Notes: generated by a model from the sequence alone, not told the origin. A stretch of DNA of 41,951 nucleotides from Marihabitans asiaticum (GCF_007828725.1 NZ_VIUW01000006.1:1-41951), one strand, 5' to 3'. Positions 14,112-22,647 are shown, counted from the stretch's first letter. Translations and numbers: made by a program.

Positions 14112-14714
14112 TCAGCAGCTCCACACGCCGCGACCGGCAGCCTTCGCGGCCTTGGATGGGGCCCGGTAGTCGGCCTCTCGGGTGTGCGTGCGCGCCTTCG
14201 CGGTCTTCCACGCGTGGCCCTGGCGCAGCATCACCGCAGTGACGTCACGACTCTTCCCGTCCCCGCCAGGCAGGTCGACGTAGCGCAGCAGGCGACCGTT
14301 ATCGTCGCGGTCGTCGTTCTTCGGGTCGCTGACCAAGGTGACATCCTTGCCCTCGAGGAGACGCTTGGCGGCCTGGGTGCTCTCCTTCGACCAACACTGC
14401 GCAGGGTTGGTCTCGGGGGCATCCATCCCGAGGATCCGTACCCGCCCCAAGTCACGGCCGCTCTTGTCCGCCACCACCACCGTGTCCCCATCGACGACCC
14501 GAGTCACAGTCCCCGTGGTCGATTCCGCAGAGCCGCTGCCGGACCAAAAGGTCACGTCCGGCAGGCCACTCAGCAGCAGGAAGACCGCACCGAGCCCCAG
14601 GAGCGCACCAACCACCCGCACGGACGGGGCCTGCCGCCCCTTGCGTGCGTTCGGGCAACCGATGGTGCTCTGCCGATGCCGCTGCCCGCACGAGCAACTC
14701 CGCAGCCTTGCCAT
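14112..14714 (-). CDS. Membrane-anchored thermonuclease-family (SNase-like) protein
   Basis: A 200-residue protein with AAGGAGG 5 bp before its ATG. Residues 7-20 have a small Cys/His cluster (C-S-C-G-Q-R-H ... G-C), residues about 32-51 are one transmembrane segment, and about 66-200 are a staphylococcal-nuclease domain. The domain has V-V-D-G-D-T-V-V-V (73-81), R-I-L-G-M-D-A-P-E (93-101, matching the catalytic Arg/Glu of the family) and G-R-L-L-R-Y-V (140-146, matching the second catalytic Arg), then A-W near 168. These enzymes are calcium-dependent nucleases. The anchor suggests action outside the cell membrane, perhaps on incoming or wall-associated DNA; that is inference. Confidence 0.88.
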   Translation of the reverse strand: MARLRSCSCGQRHRQSTIGCPNARKGRQAPSVRVVGALLGLGAVFLLLSGLPDVTFWSGSGSAESTTGTVTRVVDGDTVVVADKSGRDLGRVRILGMDAPETNPAQCWSKESTQAAKRLLEGKDVTLVSDPKNDDRDDNGRLLRYVDLPGGDGKSRDVTAVMLRQGHAWKTAKARTHTREADYRAPSKAAKAAGRGVWSC

Positions 14715-14881
14715 CGCGTCCTCCTTGTCTCGGTGGGTCTGACCATCCTTGGGCAGAGCACCGACAGCGCAACCGGAGCGACCAGTTTGGGCTTTCCCCA
14801 GTTGCGGTCACCGGGTCGACGTTGTCCACTGATGTGACGAGTCCACGCGACACCCCGGGACCGACCGACACACTGAGGCCC

Positions 14882-15172
14882 ATGACCAACCACATCGCCG
14901 AAGCCATCGCCCAGCTCGAGGTCGCCGAGGTTGTCGGCGAGGGCCTCCTCGCTGACGACATCCGCTACACCCGGACCACCCTGGTCCTTGCCACCGGACG
15001 CATCGAAGCAGACACCCCTCTTGCCGTCAGCAGCGCCCATGAGCACCTGCTCGCCGCCGCCGCAGCTCTCGACGCGGGCGTCACCGCAGGGGAGACCACG
15101 GCCGCAGATGTGCTCACCGCACGCAGCGAGCTCGCCTCCCTTCTCCTGCGTGCCCAGGAGTTCGATGCCTGA
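14882..15172 (+). CDS. Small helical protein of unknown function
   Basis: A 96-residue protein starting at ATG 14882. It is Ala/Leu/Glu-rich and predicted to form about four helices (A-I-A-Q-L-E-V-A-E-V-V, D-D-I-R-Y-T-R-T-T-L-V-L-A, S-A-H-E-H-L-L-A-A-A-A-A-L and S-E-L-A-S-L-L-L-R-A). No motif is recognised. It overlaps the next gene by 8 bp and lies 168 bp from the divergent nuclease start. It is probably a partner of the next protein. Confidence 0.58.
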   Translation: MTNHIAEAIAQLEVAEVVGEGLLADDIRYTRTTLVLATGRIEADTPLAVSSAHEHLLAAAAALDAGVTAGETTAADVLTARSELASLLLRAQEFDA

Positions 15173-16505
15173 CGTCTTCCTCGACGACCTGCTCGATGAC
15201 ATCTCGGCCGCCGCCTACCGCTACGCCGCGACCATCACCGCAGGGTCACGAACGCAGGACCTCGAAAGCCGAATCCGGTCCGACTGGGAGGTCATTCGCC
15301 CGGCCGCTGTCCGAGCGCTATCAACCATCCCCACCCTCGGCGGGGCCCGCACAGCCGCCGATCCCGTCCTGAGGGGCATCTCAGACCTTCCGACGGTTCG
15401 CAGCAGGGCGCCGCAGGGATCAGCCCGTGAGGAGGCGGTGCACCTCGCACGCCTCCTCGGCGTGACCGCCGACGTCCTGGTCAGCGCCTCGCTGCGACCC
15501 GACTTCAGCGAGGAGCACGCGCGCGCTGCGCTCACACAGGTCACCAGCGCCGTCGGTGCAGTCAGCCGAATCTCGGCGGCCGCAGCAGCCACCACCGCCG
15601 CCGAGGCCAACGCTCACACCGCAGCTGCGGCTCGGCGGGCTGTTATTCGCTACGACGCACTGGAGAGGACCTGTCGAAACATCGGCCGGCAGGGTGAGCG
15701 ACCCGTCGTAGGAATGGCCCCGGCGCCGACGACCCTGGCCGGGGCGATCGCCCGATGGTGCGCAACGACTGAGCGGGCACTAGAGCCCACGCAGGTCAGC
15801 AGCCATGTCATGCGGGCGGCCCCGGCAGACCTGCGGTACATCCACGCCGCCACAGCAGCACTCACACATGCCGCGAGGCACTCGCCAAGCACCCAGACCC
15901 TCTCGCAGGTCGCCAGGGTGCTCGGCTCGGCACAGAGCGCCTGGGGTGACGTGCTCGACGCATGGCCTGCGCAGACCCGCACCCAACCCGGAGGGCGCGA
16001 GGACTTCGAGCAGCTCCAGGCAGCGCACGACCTGCACGACCGCATCCGAGAGGCCGTCCGCTCGGGTCCAGGCTGGGCCACCGCCAACGAGATACATGAC
16101 CGTGTCGACGTCGGGCACGAGCTCCGCGCTCTCTCCGACCTCACCGGGAGCGCCCTGCGGCGGGTCGCGGATCGCTACGCGGCCACGACTCGCACCCTCG
16201 TCGACAACGAAGTCGTCACCTTCCCGGCTCGCCAACTACCCAAACCGGGCGGAGGGCAAGGACATGACCCACGAATCTTGACCGCAGCGGCGAAGGGGGG
16301 CTGGGTCCCCCTCCCCGCGACATCAGCACCAGCCTTGACGCTGCGTACTGCGGTCGACGTCGCGAGCCTGTCCACCACCCGAGCAGGAACCGCGTTGCGG
16401 GCGCGGCGAGAGCCGCCGCCCAAGGCTGGCGGCCGAGCACTTCCCACCGCGCAACGCGATAAGCCGCGCCTGGACCCGCCGCAGCACCCGCAACGCAGGA
16501 TCTGA
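15165..16505 (+). CDS. Large alanine/arginine-rich helical protein of unknown function
   Basis: A 446-residue protein. ATG 15165 overlaps the previous stop by 8 bp (ATGCCTGA). It is mostly helical and Ala-rich, with a basic Pro/Arg-rich C-terminus (R-R-E-P-P-P-K, P-P-Q-H-P-Q-R-R-I). No membrane span, P-loop or nuclease motif is visible. Similar long helical proteins accompany transfer loci in actinobacterial plasmids, but I do not recognise this one. It ends at a stem-loop shared with the convergent regulator gene. Confidence 0.58.
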   Translation: MPDVFLDDLLDDISAAAYRYAATITAGSRTQDLESRIRSDWEVIRPAAVRALSTIPTLGGARTAADPVLRGISDLPTVRSRAPQGSAREEAVHLARLLGVTADVLVSASLRPDFSEEHARAALTQVTSAVGAVSRISAAAAATTAAEANAHTAAAARRAVIRYDALERTCRNIGRQGERPVVGMAPAPTTLAGAIARWCATTERALEPTQVSSHVMRAAPADLRYIHAATAALTHAARHSPSTQTLSQVARVLGSAQSAWGDVLDAWPAQTRTQPGGREDFEQLQAAHDLHDRIREAVRSGPGWATANEIHDRVDVGHELRALSDLTGSALRRVADRYAATTRTLVDNEVVTFPARQLPKPGGGQGHDPRILTAAAKGGWVPLPATSAPALTLRTAVDVASLSTTRAGTALRARREPPPKAGGRALPTAQRDKPRLDPPQHPQRRI

Positions 16506-16525
16506 ACGCCCGCTAGGAGGGACGC

Positions 16526-16554
16526 GCCGCCCATCCTTATCCGGAAGAGGCGGC
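16526..16554. terminator. Stem-loop between convergent genes
   Basis: GCCGCC (16526-16531) pairs with GGCGGC (16549-16554), with an additional inner CTT/AAG pairing. It lies between the stops of the genes ending at 16505 and 16591. It is likely a bidirectional terminator. Confidence 0.5.
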
Positions 16555-16590
16555 CGATGAGTACGTTCGCCCCCTCCTGCGGAGCCTGTC

Positions 16591-17388
16591 CTACCTGCGG
16601 CCAGCGCTCTTGCGGCCACTGTTGTGCATCCGGGTGGTGTGAGCTCGAAGGCCGCCAGCGGTCACGAGGATGCGGTGGCACTCTGGGCAGACGTGCTCCT
16701 GCTGGTCGAGCCAGTGGGCGAGGGTTGAATGCCACCACCACGCGGTGGGGTCGTAGCCGTCAGCGGTCGGGAACCGGCCGGTGCGTCGATGCCTGGTCAG
16801 GGTGGCGGAGGTCCATCCGGTGAGTGTGAGGACCGCTCCTCGGCCGAGGCGCCGCCCGTCGAGGACGACACGGCCTGTGGCCATGTCCTTCGCTAGCCGT
16901 GACCGCGTCAGGTTGAGGGCAGCAGCTACCTCGTCGACGGTGGCTCCGGCAGTCCAGAGATCGGATGCGCGGCGCAAGGCTGTGTAGCCATGCCGGGTCG
17001 GTGTGGGCAGCCCGTCGAGGGCGGTCGTCACGGCCACGGGGTCTGCGCCCCACGCGGCGGCGGTCAGTCGGTCGAGTGCTCCGTTGGCACGTGCGTGAGC
17101 CCAGTCGGTGATGTCCTCGATGTGAGGTGCGATGAGCAGGAGGCCAGCGGTCTCGATCGCATCGTGGACGTCAGCTCTGCTGACGGCCAAGGCACGAGCT
17201 ATCGCGCTGGGTCGTTCCCCATCCATCCGGCATTGCAACGCCCAGCGGCGCTGCGGCGTGAGGGCCTGTCGGGTCTCGGCCGACCAGACCCGGATGAGCT
17301 TCACCGACGTGAGGTCATGGCGTGCGAACGCCTCACGCCAGTGTGGATGGAGCGCGCTCAGGGTGTCTTTGCCGTTAGTGTCACTCAT
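16591..17388 (-). CDS. Multi-HTH DNA-binding protein with C2H2-like zinc finger
   Basis: About 265 residues from ATG 17388; an upstream in-frame ATG at 17406 is possible, and neither has a ribosome site. Three HTH-like segments are visible: R-P-S-A-I-A-R-A-L-A-V-S-R-A-D-V (near 60), A-T-V-D-E-V-A-A-A-L-N-L-T-R-S-R-L (near 150) and an excisionase-like T-G-W-T-S-A-T-L-T-R-H-R-R-T-G-R-F-P (near 190). The C-terminus has C-P-E-C ... H-T-T-R-M-H, a C2H2-type pattern. It is probably a regulator or nucleoid-associated factor; the target is unknown. It diverges from the DinB-like gene across 310 bp. Confidence 0.62.
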   Translation of the reverse strand: MSDTNGKDTLSALHPHWREAFARHDLTSVKLIRVWSAETRQALTPQRRWALQCRMDGERPSAIARALAVSRADVHDAIETAGLLLIAPHIEDITDWAHARANGALDRLTAAAWGADPVAVTTALDGLPTPTRHGYTALRRASDLWTAGATVDEVAAALNLTRSRLAKDMATGRVVLDGRRLGRGAVLTLTGWTSATLTRHRRTGRFPTADGYDPTAWWWHSTLAHWLDQQEHVCPECHRILVTAGGLRAHTTRMHNSGRKSAGRR

Positions 17389-17716
17389 CAGAGTAGGGGT
17401 CCTCATCGGCGGAGGTTCGCAGTGCCGGCCCTGTGCGCAGGTCGCTCTCCCACCGCCACGCCACCCAGTGCTCTACACCCTAAAACAGGGTCACGCAGGA
17501 GCGGTTGAGGGCTCTGTCGTAGATCGGTAACGCTCTCGTTCGGAGACCGGGGGTCGAGTCCGGCCCGTGACGAGATGGCGGGCGATGAAGGCCGCAATGA
17601 CGATCGTTGCGGCCATCCAGGGCTTTCAACGGATCAGCCAGCGTCGCCGCAACAGGTTCGTTAAGTGACACGCGTTCGCCGAGCAAGAGGGACAGCAGCC
17701 CACCTACTCTGTTGGG
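17389..17716. other. Divergent intergenic region with one strong hairpin
   Basis: About 330 bp without a convincing gene. The clearest structure is GGCCGCAA-(9 nt)-TTGCGGCC at 17590-17614, a perfect 8-bp stem whose loop includes CGATCG. It may be an operator or terminator. GTCGAGTCC near 17550 recalls a tRNA T-arm but no tRNA folds. Base composition falls toward 17.7 kb compared with the backbone. Confidence 0.5.
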
Positions 17717-18193
17717 ATGCCCGACCATAGCTTCCCCGTCGATCACCCCGACGATGAGAAGGAGTTGCTCTTGGACTGGCTCCGCTTCCTTCGGGGCGCC
17801 GTCGTCCGAAAGGCATCTGTGGGCAATCAGAATGCCCATTGGCGTCCCGAGGAACGTCTGCTGAGTCTGATCGGGATCGTCAACCATCTGACCCACGTCG
17901 AGTGGCGCTGGATCGACGGTGGCTTCCTCGGAGTGGGAGTTGAGCGCGATGAGGCCGAATTCCAGCCCGGCGAGGAGTTGACGATCGACGCGGCCATTGG
18001 CGCGTACCAAGAGCGGTGGTTGATGACGGACACCCTTGTGCGATCGACTCCGCTGGACAACTCCTGTCAGCTGGAGGGTCAAGGGGACGTTAGTTTGCGC
18101 TGGGTGCTTCTTCACCTGATCAACGAGACGGCTCGTCACGGCGGGCATGCCGATGCTGTCCGCGAACTGCTCGACGGAACCACCGGCGAGTAA
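17717..18193 (+). CDS. DinB/DUF664-family protein
   Basis: A 158-residue protein starting at ATG 17717. The core N-H-L-T-H-V-E-W-R-W-I-D-G-G-F near residue 56 and the C-terminal H-L-I-N-E-T-A-R-H-G-G-H-A-D-A-V-R-E give the spaced His residues of the four-helix DinB/DUF664 fold, which in relatives bind a divalent metal and include thiol-dependent transferases. The substrate is unknown. Such genes are common on actinobacterial chromosomes, and the lower GC of this stretch suggests recent capture. There is no operon partner. Confidence 0.85.
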   Translation: MPDHSFPVDHPDDEKELLLDWLRFLRGAVVRKASVGNQNAHWRPEERLLSLIGIVNHLTHVEWRWIDGGFLGVGVERDEAEFQPGEELTIDAAIGAYQERWLMTDTLVRSTPLDNSCQLEGQGDVSLRWVLLHLINETARHGGHADAVRELLDGTTGE

Positions 18194-18405
18194 GGCCGGA
18201 GCGGACTTCGCCATTCACGGATTCCCATTCGGCGCGCGGAGGTGGTGTGCAGAGGACGTGCAGCCAATTTCGGAAACTGACAGCGCAGACGGCACGTGGC
18301 GGTGGCACGCGCGGCATGGGCGTGCGGTGACGATGGGTTAGTGCGACAGCAGGTTAAGTCCGGACGGGTCAAAACTGTCGGGACTGCTGCACCCCTCCTC
18401 GTCGG
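18194..18405. other. Convergent intergenic spacer
   Basis: About 210 bp between the DinB-like gene and the end of the restriction gene. It shows no supported gene, and its composition is lower in GC than the backbone. No clean hairpin or insertion-sequence end was found. Confidence 0.4.
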
Positions 18406-19428
18406 TCATTGCTCTGCCAGAAGGTCTACTCCGGGGTTGTTGCGAAGGTGCCTGGCCATGACGTGGTAGTTGATCGGGGTGTGGTCGAGGACCTTGCTGA
18501 GCATGACGGCGAAGAACCGTTCAGGGCTGATCTCGTGCGGGACCAGATCACCTCGGAGGGTCACAGAGGGAAGCGTGGCCAGCTGCTGTCGTACTACCGC
18601 ATCGTCGTCGCCGTCATCGTTCTCGACGAGGGGCTCGGGTTCGGCTAGGGCGGAGGGGTCGATAGGTGCTTCGTCGTCGGGGTCTGCCCCGGCTTCGTCG
18701 GCGCTTGGCAGCGGTCCGGAGTACTCAGGGACAACTAGCGCGACCGCGTGGTATGCGTCCTCCTCGCGACCAAGCTTGGTGAGCAAGTCGACCAGCCAGT
18801 TCGCCTTGTCGAGGCTCTGGTCCCAGCAAGTCGAGCGAAGTCCGTAGACGAACCCGCACGCGGCTTGCGGGTGGCGTAGCCGAAGGTTCTTGGCGTCTCC
18901 GTACGACTCTTCTACGCGGTTGGCGGCGTTGTTGCCGAACGAGGAGTCCATGCGCTTGGTCGAGATCAGCACCTCGGGGCCGGTCGACCAGTGGCTGAGG
19001 ATGACGTCGACTTGCTTGAGGTAGTTCTTCCCGAGGATGTTCCCGCTGGCGGCGCCGCCGTTGCGGCTGCCGCCCTTGGCGATCCTCCCGCGGAGAGCGT
19101 TCGCGGTCTGCTTCGTCTGGCCGTTGACGAAGTCGAGAACGTCCTGGGAGATGACCCTGGGGGCTTCTTCTCGCGGCCAGACGCGGTCCGGCTCGAGACC
19201 GGCCCGGCGAAGTTCGTACGCAACCCAGACGTCCAGGGCCAGAGCAGGGACACCGGAGGTGGTGGCGGCATCGAGTAGAAGGGGCACCCCCAGAAGTTGC
19301 TGGAGGACCTCGTAGTCAGGGGCGAACACTCCGGGCTCTACCCAGGGATTGGTGCGTCGACCGGGGGCCTCGGTGACGATGGGGTCGAAGAGCCGCCAGG
19401 CTTGAGCCTTCTTGGTGTCGTCAGCCAC
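18406..19428 (-). CDS. XamI-family type II restriction endonuclease
   Basis: A 340-residue protein starting at GTG 19428, 7 bp after GGGAGG; the start overlaps the methyltransferase stop by 8 bp. The central block K-Q-V-D-V-I-L-S, E-V-L-I-S-T-K-R-M-D-S-S-F-G-N-N and N-R-V-E-E-S-Y-G-D-A-K-N-L-R matches my memory of the XamI restriction family. D141, E152 and K158 fit a PD-(D/E)xK-type active site. XamI cuts at GTCGAC; the same specificity here is inferred, as family members may differ. It is cotranscribed after its methyltransferase, so protection would precede cleavage. Confidence 0.8.
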   Translation of the reverse strand: MADDTKKAQAWRLFDPIVTEAPGRRTNPWVEPGVFAPDYEVLQQLLGVPLLLDAATTSGVPALALDVWVAYELRRAGLEPDRVWPREEAPRVISQDVLDFVNGQTKQTANALRGRIAKGGSRNGGAASGNILGKNYLKQVDVILSHWSTGPEVLISTKRMDSSFGNNAANRVEESYGDAKNLRLRHPQAACGFVYGLRSTCWDQSLDKANWLVDLLTKLGREEDAYHAVALVVPEYSGPLPSADEAGADPDDEAPIDPSALAEPEPLVENDDGDDDAVVRQQLATLPSVTLRGDLVPHEISPERFFAVMLSKVLDHTPINYHVMARHLRNNPGVDLLAEQ

Positions 19429-21058
19429 GGGAGACCTCCCGGGCGCGGTCCATGCGTCGCTTCGCCAGAGCGTCGCGATCAGAGCGGATCGCGGCTTGAG
19501 GCTTCTTCCCAAGGCGGAGGGCTCCGGTAAGCAGGACCTCGTCGACGAGGTCCACCGCCTGAAGCAGATTGCCGGCGCGCAGAGCCGCGGCGACCTTGGG
19601 TCGGAGCGCGGTCAAGGCCTCCGCGTGCGCGGTCACCAGCGCGGGCGAGGGCACGGCAAGTAAGTCTGCCTCGCGTGGCTCGATCTTGAGCATGCCGCCC
19701 CCGTACGCCCGGCCGACCGTCTCGGCTGAGAGGAGAGTGACGGAGTTCAGGCTGGCGATCGGCAGCAAACGGCGGCCGAGGTCGCTGTGCTCCTGGCGGA
19801 GGTAGACCCCATGCACCGAGTTGAGGTGGTGGGCTCGAACACGGTTGGTCGACAACCGCGGGGTGTCCGCGTTCATGTAGGTGAGGAAGAGGTCAGCGGG
19901 CCGGAGGTAAGGCACACGCCACCACGGGGTGCGAACCTGGCACTTGTAGGCCTCGTGCACGTCAAGGGCCTCGCCCGACGCGATGTATCGCAGTGCCGCA
20001 GCGGACGGCTTCGCAGCAGGCCGGAAGAGGTGTGTTGCCTGCCCGGCGTTCCCGAGCGCCTTGTGTGCGTCGGCGCTGAGGGACAGGCCGCGCAGGTGAC
20101 GTGAGCCGGGGGGTGAAAGCTTGATGACGTCGGAGGGTGCGAGGCCGAGCTCTGCGACCTTCGCGGGGGAAAGTGCGAAGAACTTATTATTGCCGGTGAC
20201 CATGCCCAGCGTCGTGTCGCCCCAGTCCTCGAGGAGCCCGAAGCCCTTGTGCGAGGTGGCACGGGTGAAGGCAGTCAGGCCCGAGGGCGAGAGCATTCCG
20301 CCGGACCATTTGGCGCCTCTGGTCGGCGGCGACCACGTGCGTGCGAGAGGCAATCCATCGAGTCCTGCGGCGTCGCGGACCTGGACAAGGCTCATGTGGT
20401 CGGTGCCGGTCTTCCCTTCGGGGTCGTAACCGCCCGCGAGCAGGAGCACTGCGTCGACATCGACACCGGGAAAGACTCGCTCCTCGAAGAGGACGAGGGA
20501 GACCTCTGCGAAGTGACTCATGAGGAACGAGCGGACGGGTGCGGCGTAGTTCACGGTGAGCAGCTCGGCCGGTAGGACAAGTGCGAGCCGGCCCTTGGGT
20601 CGGAGGTGTAGCGCGGAGTGGACGGTGAAAGCGGCCCATGACGAGGCCAGGTTCGTCAGGCTCACGCCGGCGCGCAGCGCGGCCTCGCGGCTCTTGGCGC
20701 GGGCCGCACCGGTCCATCCCTGGTAGCGCACGTAGGGCGGGTTGCCGACCGCGGCGTCGTACTTGCCGAACTCCTCGTGGAGGAAGAAGTCACGCACGTG
20801 CAGTTCGGCGTTGACTCCGGCATCGTGCAGGGTGCGTCGGGCCTCGTCGGCCGAGCTCTTGTGGATCTCGACGCCGACCACCCGGCCGGTGTGCTCTGGC
20901 GCGATCTGGTGGAGGAAGACAGCCTCGCCGCACGATGGTTCGATCACGTCGTCGCCGTAAGAACGGATCGCCCACTGTGTGATGTAGCGGGCGACCGGTT
21001 CGGGGGTGAAGAACGCTCCCCGGGCCTTGCGCAGATCAGCGGTGTCCTCGGGAAGCAT
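19421..21058 (-). CDS. Type II adenine DNA methyltransferase (N6, TaqI-like)
   Basis: A 545-residue protein. I chose ATG 21058 because M-L-P-E-D-T-A-D-L-R-K-A-R-G-A-F-F-T-P-E-P-V-A is the typical start of TaqI-like enzymes and AGGATGG precedes it; the open frame upstream is low complexity. Motif I is E-P-S-C-G-E-A-V-F-L (40-49), the acidic motif II is V-G-V-E-I-H, and motif IV is N-P-P-Y (106-109). The target-recognition region lies C-terminal (about 220-480). It should methylate adenine in the site cut by the following endonuclease. It lies divergent from the repeat-protein gene. Confidence 0.9.
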   Translation of the reverse strand: MLPEDTADLRKARGAFFTPEPVARYITQWAIRSYGDDVIEPSCGEAVFLHQIAPEHTGRVVGVEIHKSSADEARRTLHDAGVNAELHVRDFFLHEEFGKYDAAVGNPPYVRYQGWTGAARAKSREAALRAGVSLTNLASSWAAFTVHSALHLRPKGRLALVLPAELLTVNYAAPVRSFLMSHFAEVSLVLFEERVFPGVDVDAVLLLAGGYDPEGKTGTDHMSLVQVRDAAGLDGLPLARTWSPPTRGAKWSGGMLSPSGLTAFTRATSHKGFGLLEDWGDTTLGMVTGNNKFFALSPAKVAELGLAPSDVIKLSPPGSRHLRGLSLSADAHKALGNAGQATHLFRPAAKPSAAALRYIASGEALDVHEAYKCQVRTPWWRVPYLRPADLFLTYMNADTPRLSTNRVRAHHLNSVHGVYLRQEHSDLGRRLLPIASLNSVTLLSAETVGRAYGGGMLKIEPREADLLAVPSPALVTAHAEALTALRPKVAAALRAGNLLQAVDLVDEVLLTGALRLGKKPQAAIRSDRDALAKRRMDRAREVSRG

Positions 21059-21333
21059 GCGGCCATCCTGCCGTACGGCGAACGTTGCTCCGACCCGCCG
21101 CGCCCGGGGGCAGAGGCTGACGCTACGACACGGCGGGAACCTCGGCACGGGAGGCCGTGGAGCCACACGCGGATCTCTTTGCCCAGAGGGCGACAGGCGT
21201 GCGTTGACGATCGTCAAGTGAGACACCCGCAGGCCGCGGCCCGCGGCCATGCGTGGCCGTACGGTGAACGTCTCGTTTGACCAGCCCGAGGTAGGTTCTC
21301 ACTGACGTAGTGCAATTGAGACGGGGCGTGTAG
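21059..21333. promoter_or_regulatory. Palindrome-rich divergent control region
   Basis: It contains a 15-bp direct repeat with 14/15 identity, CCGTACGGCGAACGT at 21071-21085 and CCGTACGGTGAACGT at 21257-21271. It also contains TTGACGA-TCGTCAA (perfect, 21204-21217) and GGCCGCGG-C-CCGCGGCC (perfect, 21232-21248). It lies between the methyltransferase and the membrane repeat protein. Plausible uses are control of the restriction system or recombinase (res) sites; neither is proven. Confidence 0.5.
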
Positions 21334-22647
21334 ATGAAGGCTTGGTTGGGCAAGCGGGGGTTGCTGTTCTGGTCGTGCCTGGTCGGTTTGCTCGCGCTCC
21401 TGATCGCGGCAGCCGCCGCGGTCTTGGCTTACTGGCTGGCCGCGGGTGGGTGGATCGGTGAGCCCAAGGGCCGTGTTCCCCGAGCGGTAACAGACGCGAT
21501 ACGCATCGGGCTTACCACCGCTGCTGGTGCCGGCGCGGCTGTGGCCCTCGTGGTGGCCTTCCGCCGCCAGCGACTCCTCGAAGAGGACCGCGAGGGGGAC
21601 CGTCAGAGCCAGATGGCCCTGCACGAGCGCTACCAGGAAGCCACGGCACAGCTCGGCCACGACAACCTGACTATCCGCCTCGCGGGCGTCTACGCCCTCG
21701 CGGCGGTCGCGGACGACTGGATCGGCCGGGGCAACCGAGGTCAGGCCCAGGTCTGCGTCGACGTCCTCTGTTCCTACCTGCGCACCGACGCTCGCGCGAA
21801 GGACGGGTCGCAGCCCGACCTGGAGGTGCGGCAGACCATCACCCGCGTGATCGCCAGCCACCTCCAGCCCGGCGCTTCGTTCTCGTGGGGGGGCTTCTTC
21901 CTCGACTTCACCGGCGCAAGATTCACGGGACGGCACTCCTTCGTCCGGGCGGAGTTCACCGGCGGGGAGGTGTCCTTCAACGGGGCGGAGTTCACCGGCG
22001 GGGAGGTGTCCTTCAACCTGGCGAAGTTCACCGGCGGGCGAGTGTCCTTCGACCAGGCGGAGTTCACCAGCAGGCTGGTGTCCTTCGTCCAGGCGGAGTT
22101 CTCCGGCGGGCTGGTGTCCTTCGAGAAGGTGAAGTTCACCGGCGGGGGGGTGTCCTTCTTCGGTGCGGAGTTCACCGGCGGGGAGGTGTCCTTCTTCGGT
22201 GCGGAGTTCACCGGCGGGGAGGTGTCCTTCGACGGTGCGAAGTTCGCCAGCAGGCGACTGTCCTTCGACGGTGCGAAGTTCACCGGCAGTGAGGTGTCCT
22301 TCGACCAGGCGGAGTTCACCGGCAGTGAGGTGTCCTTCGACGGTGCGAAGTTCGCCAGCAGGCGAGTGTCCTTCGACGGTGCGGAGTTCACCGGCGGGGA
22401 GGTGTCCTTCTTGGTGGCGGAGTTCTCCGGCGGGCTGGTGTCCTTCGACGGTGCGGAGTTCACCGGCGGGGAGGTGTCCTTCTTGGTGGCGGACTTCACC
22501 GGCGGGCGAGTGTCCTTCGAGGAGGCGAGGCTCCCCGGTGGGAGCTTGTGCTCCCACAGCCGGGTGGTGTTCGGTCCCTGGCCGAGGCCCCCGGCTCCGC
22601 TTCCTGTGGTGTGGCCGCCTGCCGGGGAGGGGCAGGGGCCGTGCTGA
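21334..22647 (+). CDS. Membrane protein with sixteen 12-residue beta-solenoid-like repeats
   Basis: A 437-residue protein. Two hydrophobic segments (about 9-37 and 58-76) anchor the N-terminus, a charged helical region follows (about 78-190), and then sixteen near-perfect 12-residue repeats run from residue 206 to 397 with consensus A-E-F-T-G-G-E-V-S-F-x-x. The F-x(6)-V-S-F spacing resembles pentapeptide-repeat proteins of actinobacteria, but the period is 12, not 5. The function is unknown; repeats of this sort commonly form a right-handed solenoid. The stop overlaps the GTG start of the recombinase. The DNA repeats are nearly identical, so copy-number variation is likely. Confidence 0.8.
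   Translation: MKAWLGKRGLLFWSCLVGLLALLIAAAAAVLAYWLAAGGWIGEPKGRVPRAVTDAIRIGLTTAAGAGAAVALVVAFRRQRLLEEDREGDRQSQMALHERYQEATAQLGHDNLTIRLAGVYALAAVADDWIGRGNRGQAQVCVDVLCSYLRTDARAKDGSQPDLEVRQTITRVIASHLQPGASFSWGGFFLDFTGARFTGRHSFVRAEFTGGEVSFNGAEFTGGEVSFNLAKFTGGRVSFDQAEFTSRLVSFVQAEFSGGLVSFEKVKFTGGGVSFFGAEFTGGEVSFFGAEFTGGEVSFDGAKFASRRLSFDGAKFTGSEVSFDQAEFTGSEVSFDGAKFASRRVSFDGAEFTGGEVSFLVAEFSGGLVSFDGAEFTGGEVSFLVADFTGGRVSFEEARLPGGSLCSHSRVVFGPWPRPPAPLPVVWPPAGEGQGPC
21949..22524 (+). repeat. 36-bp tandem repeat array (16 units) within a coding gene
   Basis: Sixteen units of 36 bp, each built on GCGGAGTTCACCGGCGGGGA followed by GGTGTCCTTC and two variable codons. Units 1, 2, 7, 8, 13 and 15 share the core A-E-F-T-G-G-E-V-S-F. 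Units 9 and 12 share A-K-F-A-S-R-R-x-S-F-D-G, suggesting duplication of multi-unit blocks. Codon identity between units is higher than protein constraint needs, a sign of recent expansion. Confidence 0.88.

Noticed and set aside
17541-17565. tRNA-like T-arm (GTCGAGTCC context)
   Set aside because: No acceptor, D or anticodon stem can be drawn around it, so there is no tRNA and no support for an attachment site.
18194-18405. Possible transposon remnant in the lower-GC spacer
   Set aside because: Some words recall resolvase-site sequences, but no inverted terminal repeats or coding remnants could be aligned by eye.
21949-22524. CRISPR-like regular 36-bp units
   Set aside because: Units are contiguous, in frame and translated, with no unique spacers and no cas genes.
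21214-22557. Long minus-strand frame with E-G-H-L-P-A-G-E-L-R repeats
   Set aside because: It is the reverse shadow of the 36-bp repeats in the plus-strand membrane protein, which has proper transmembrane segments and a coupled downstream gene.
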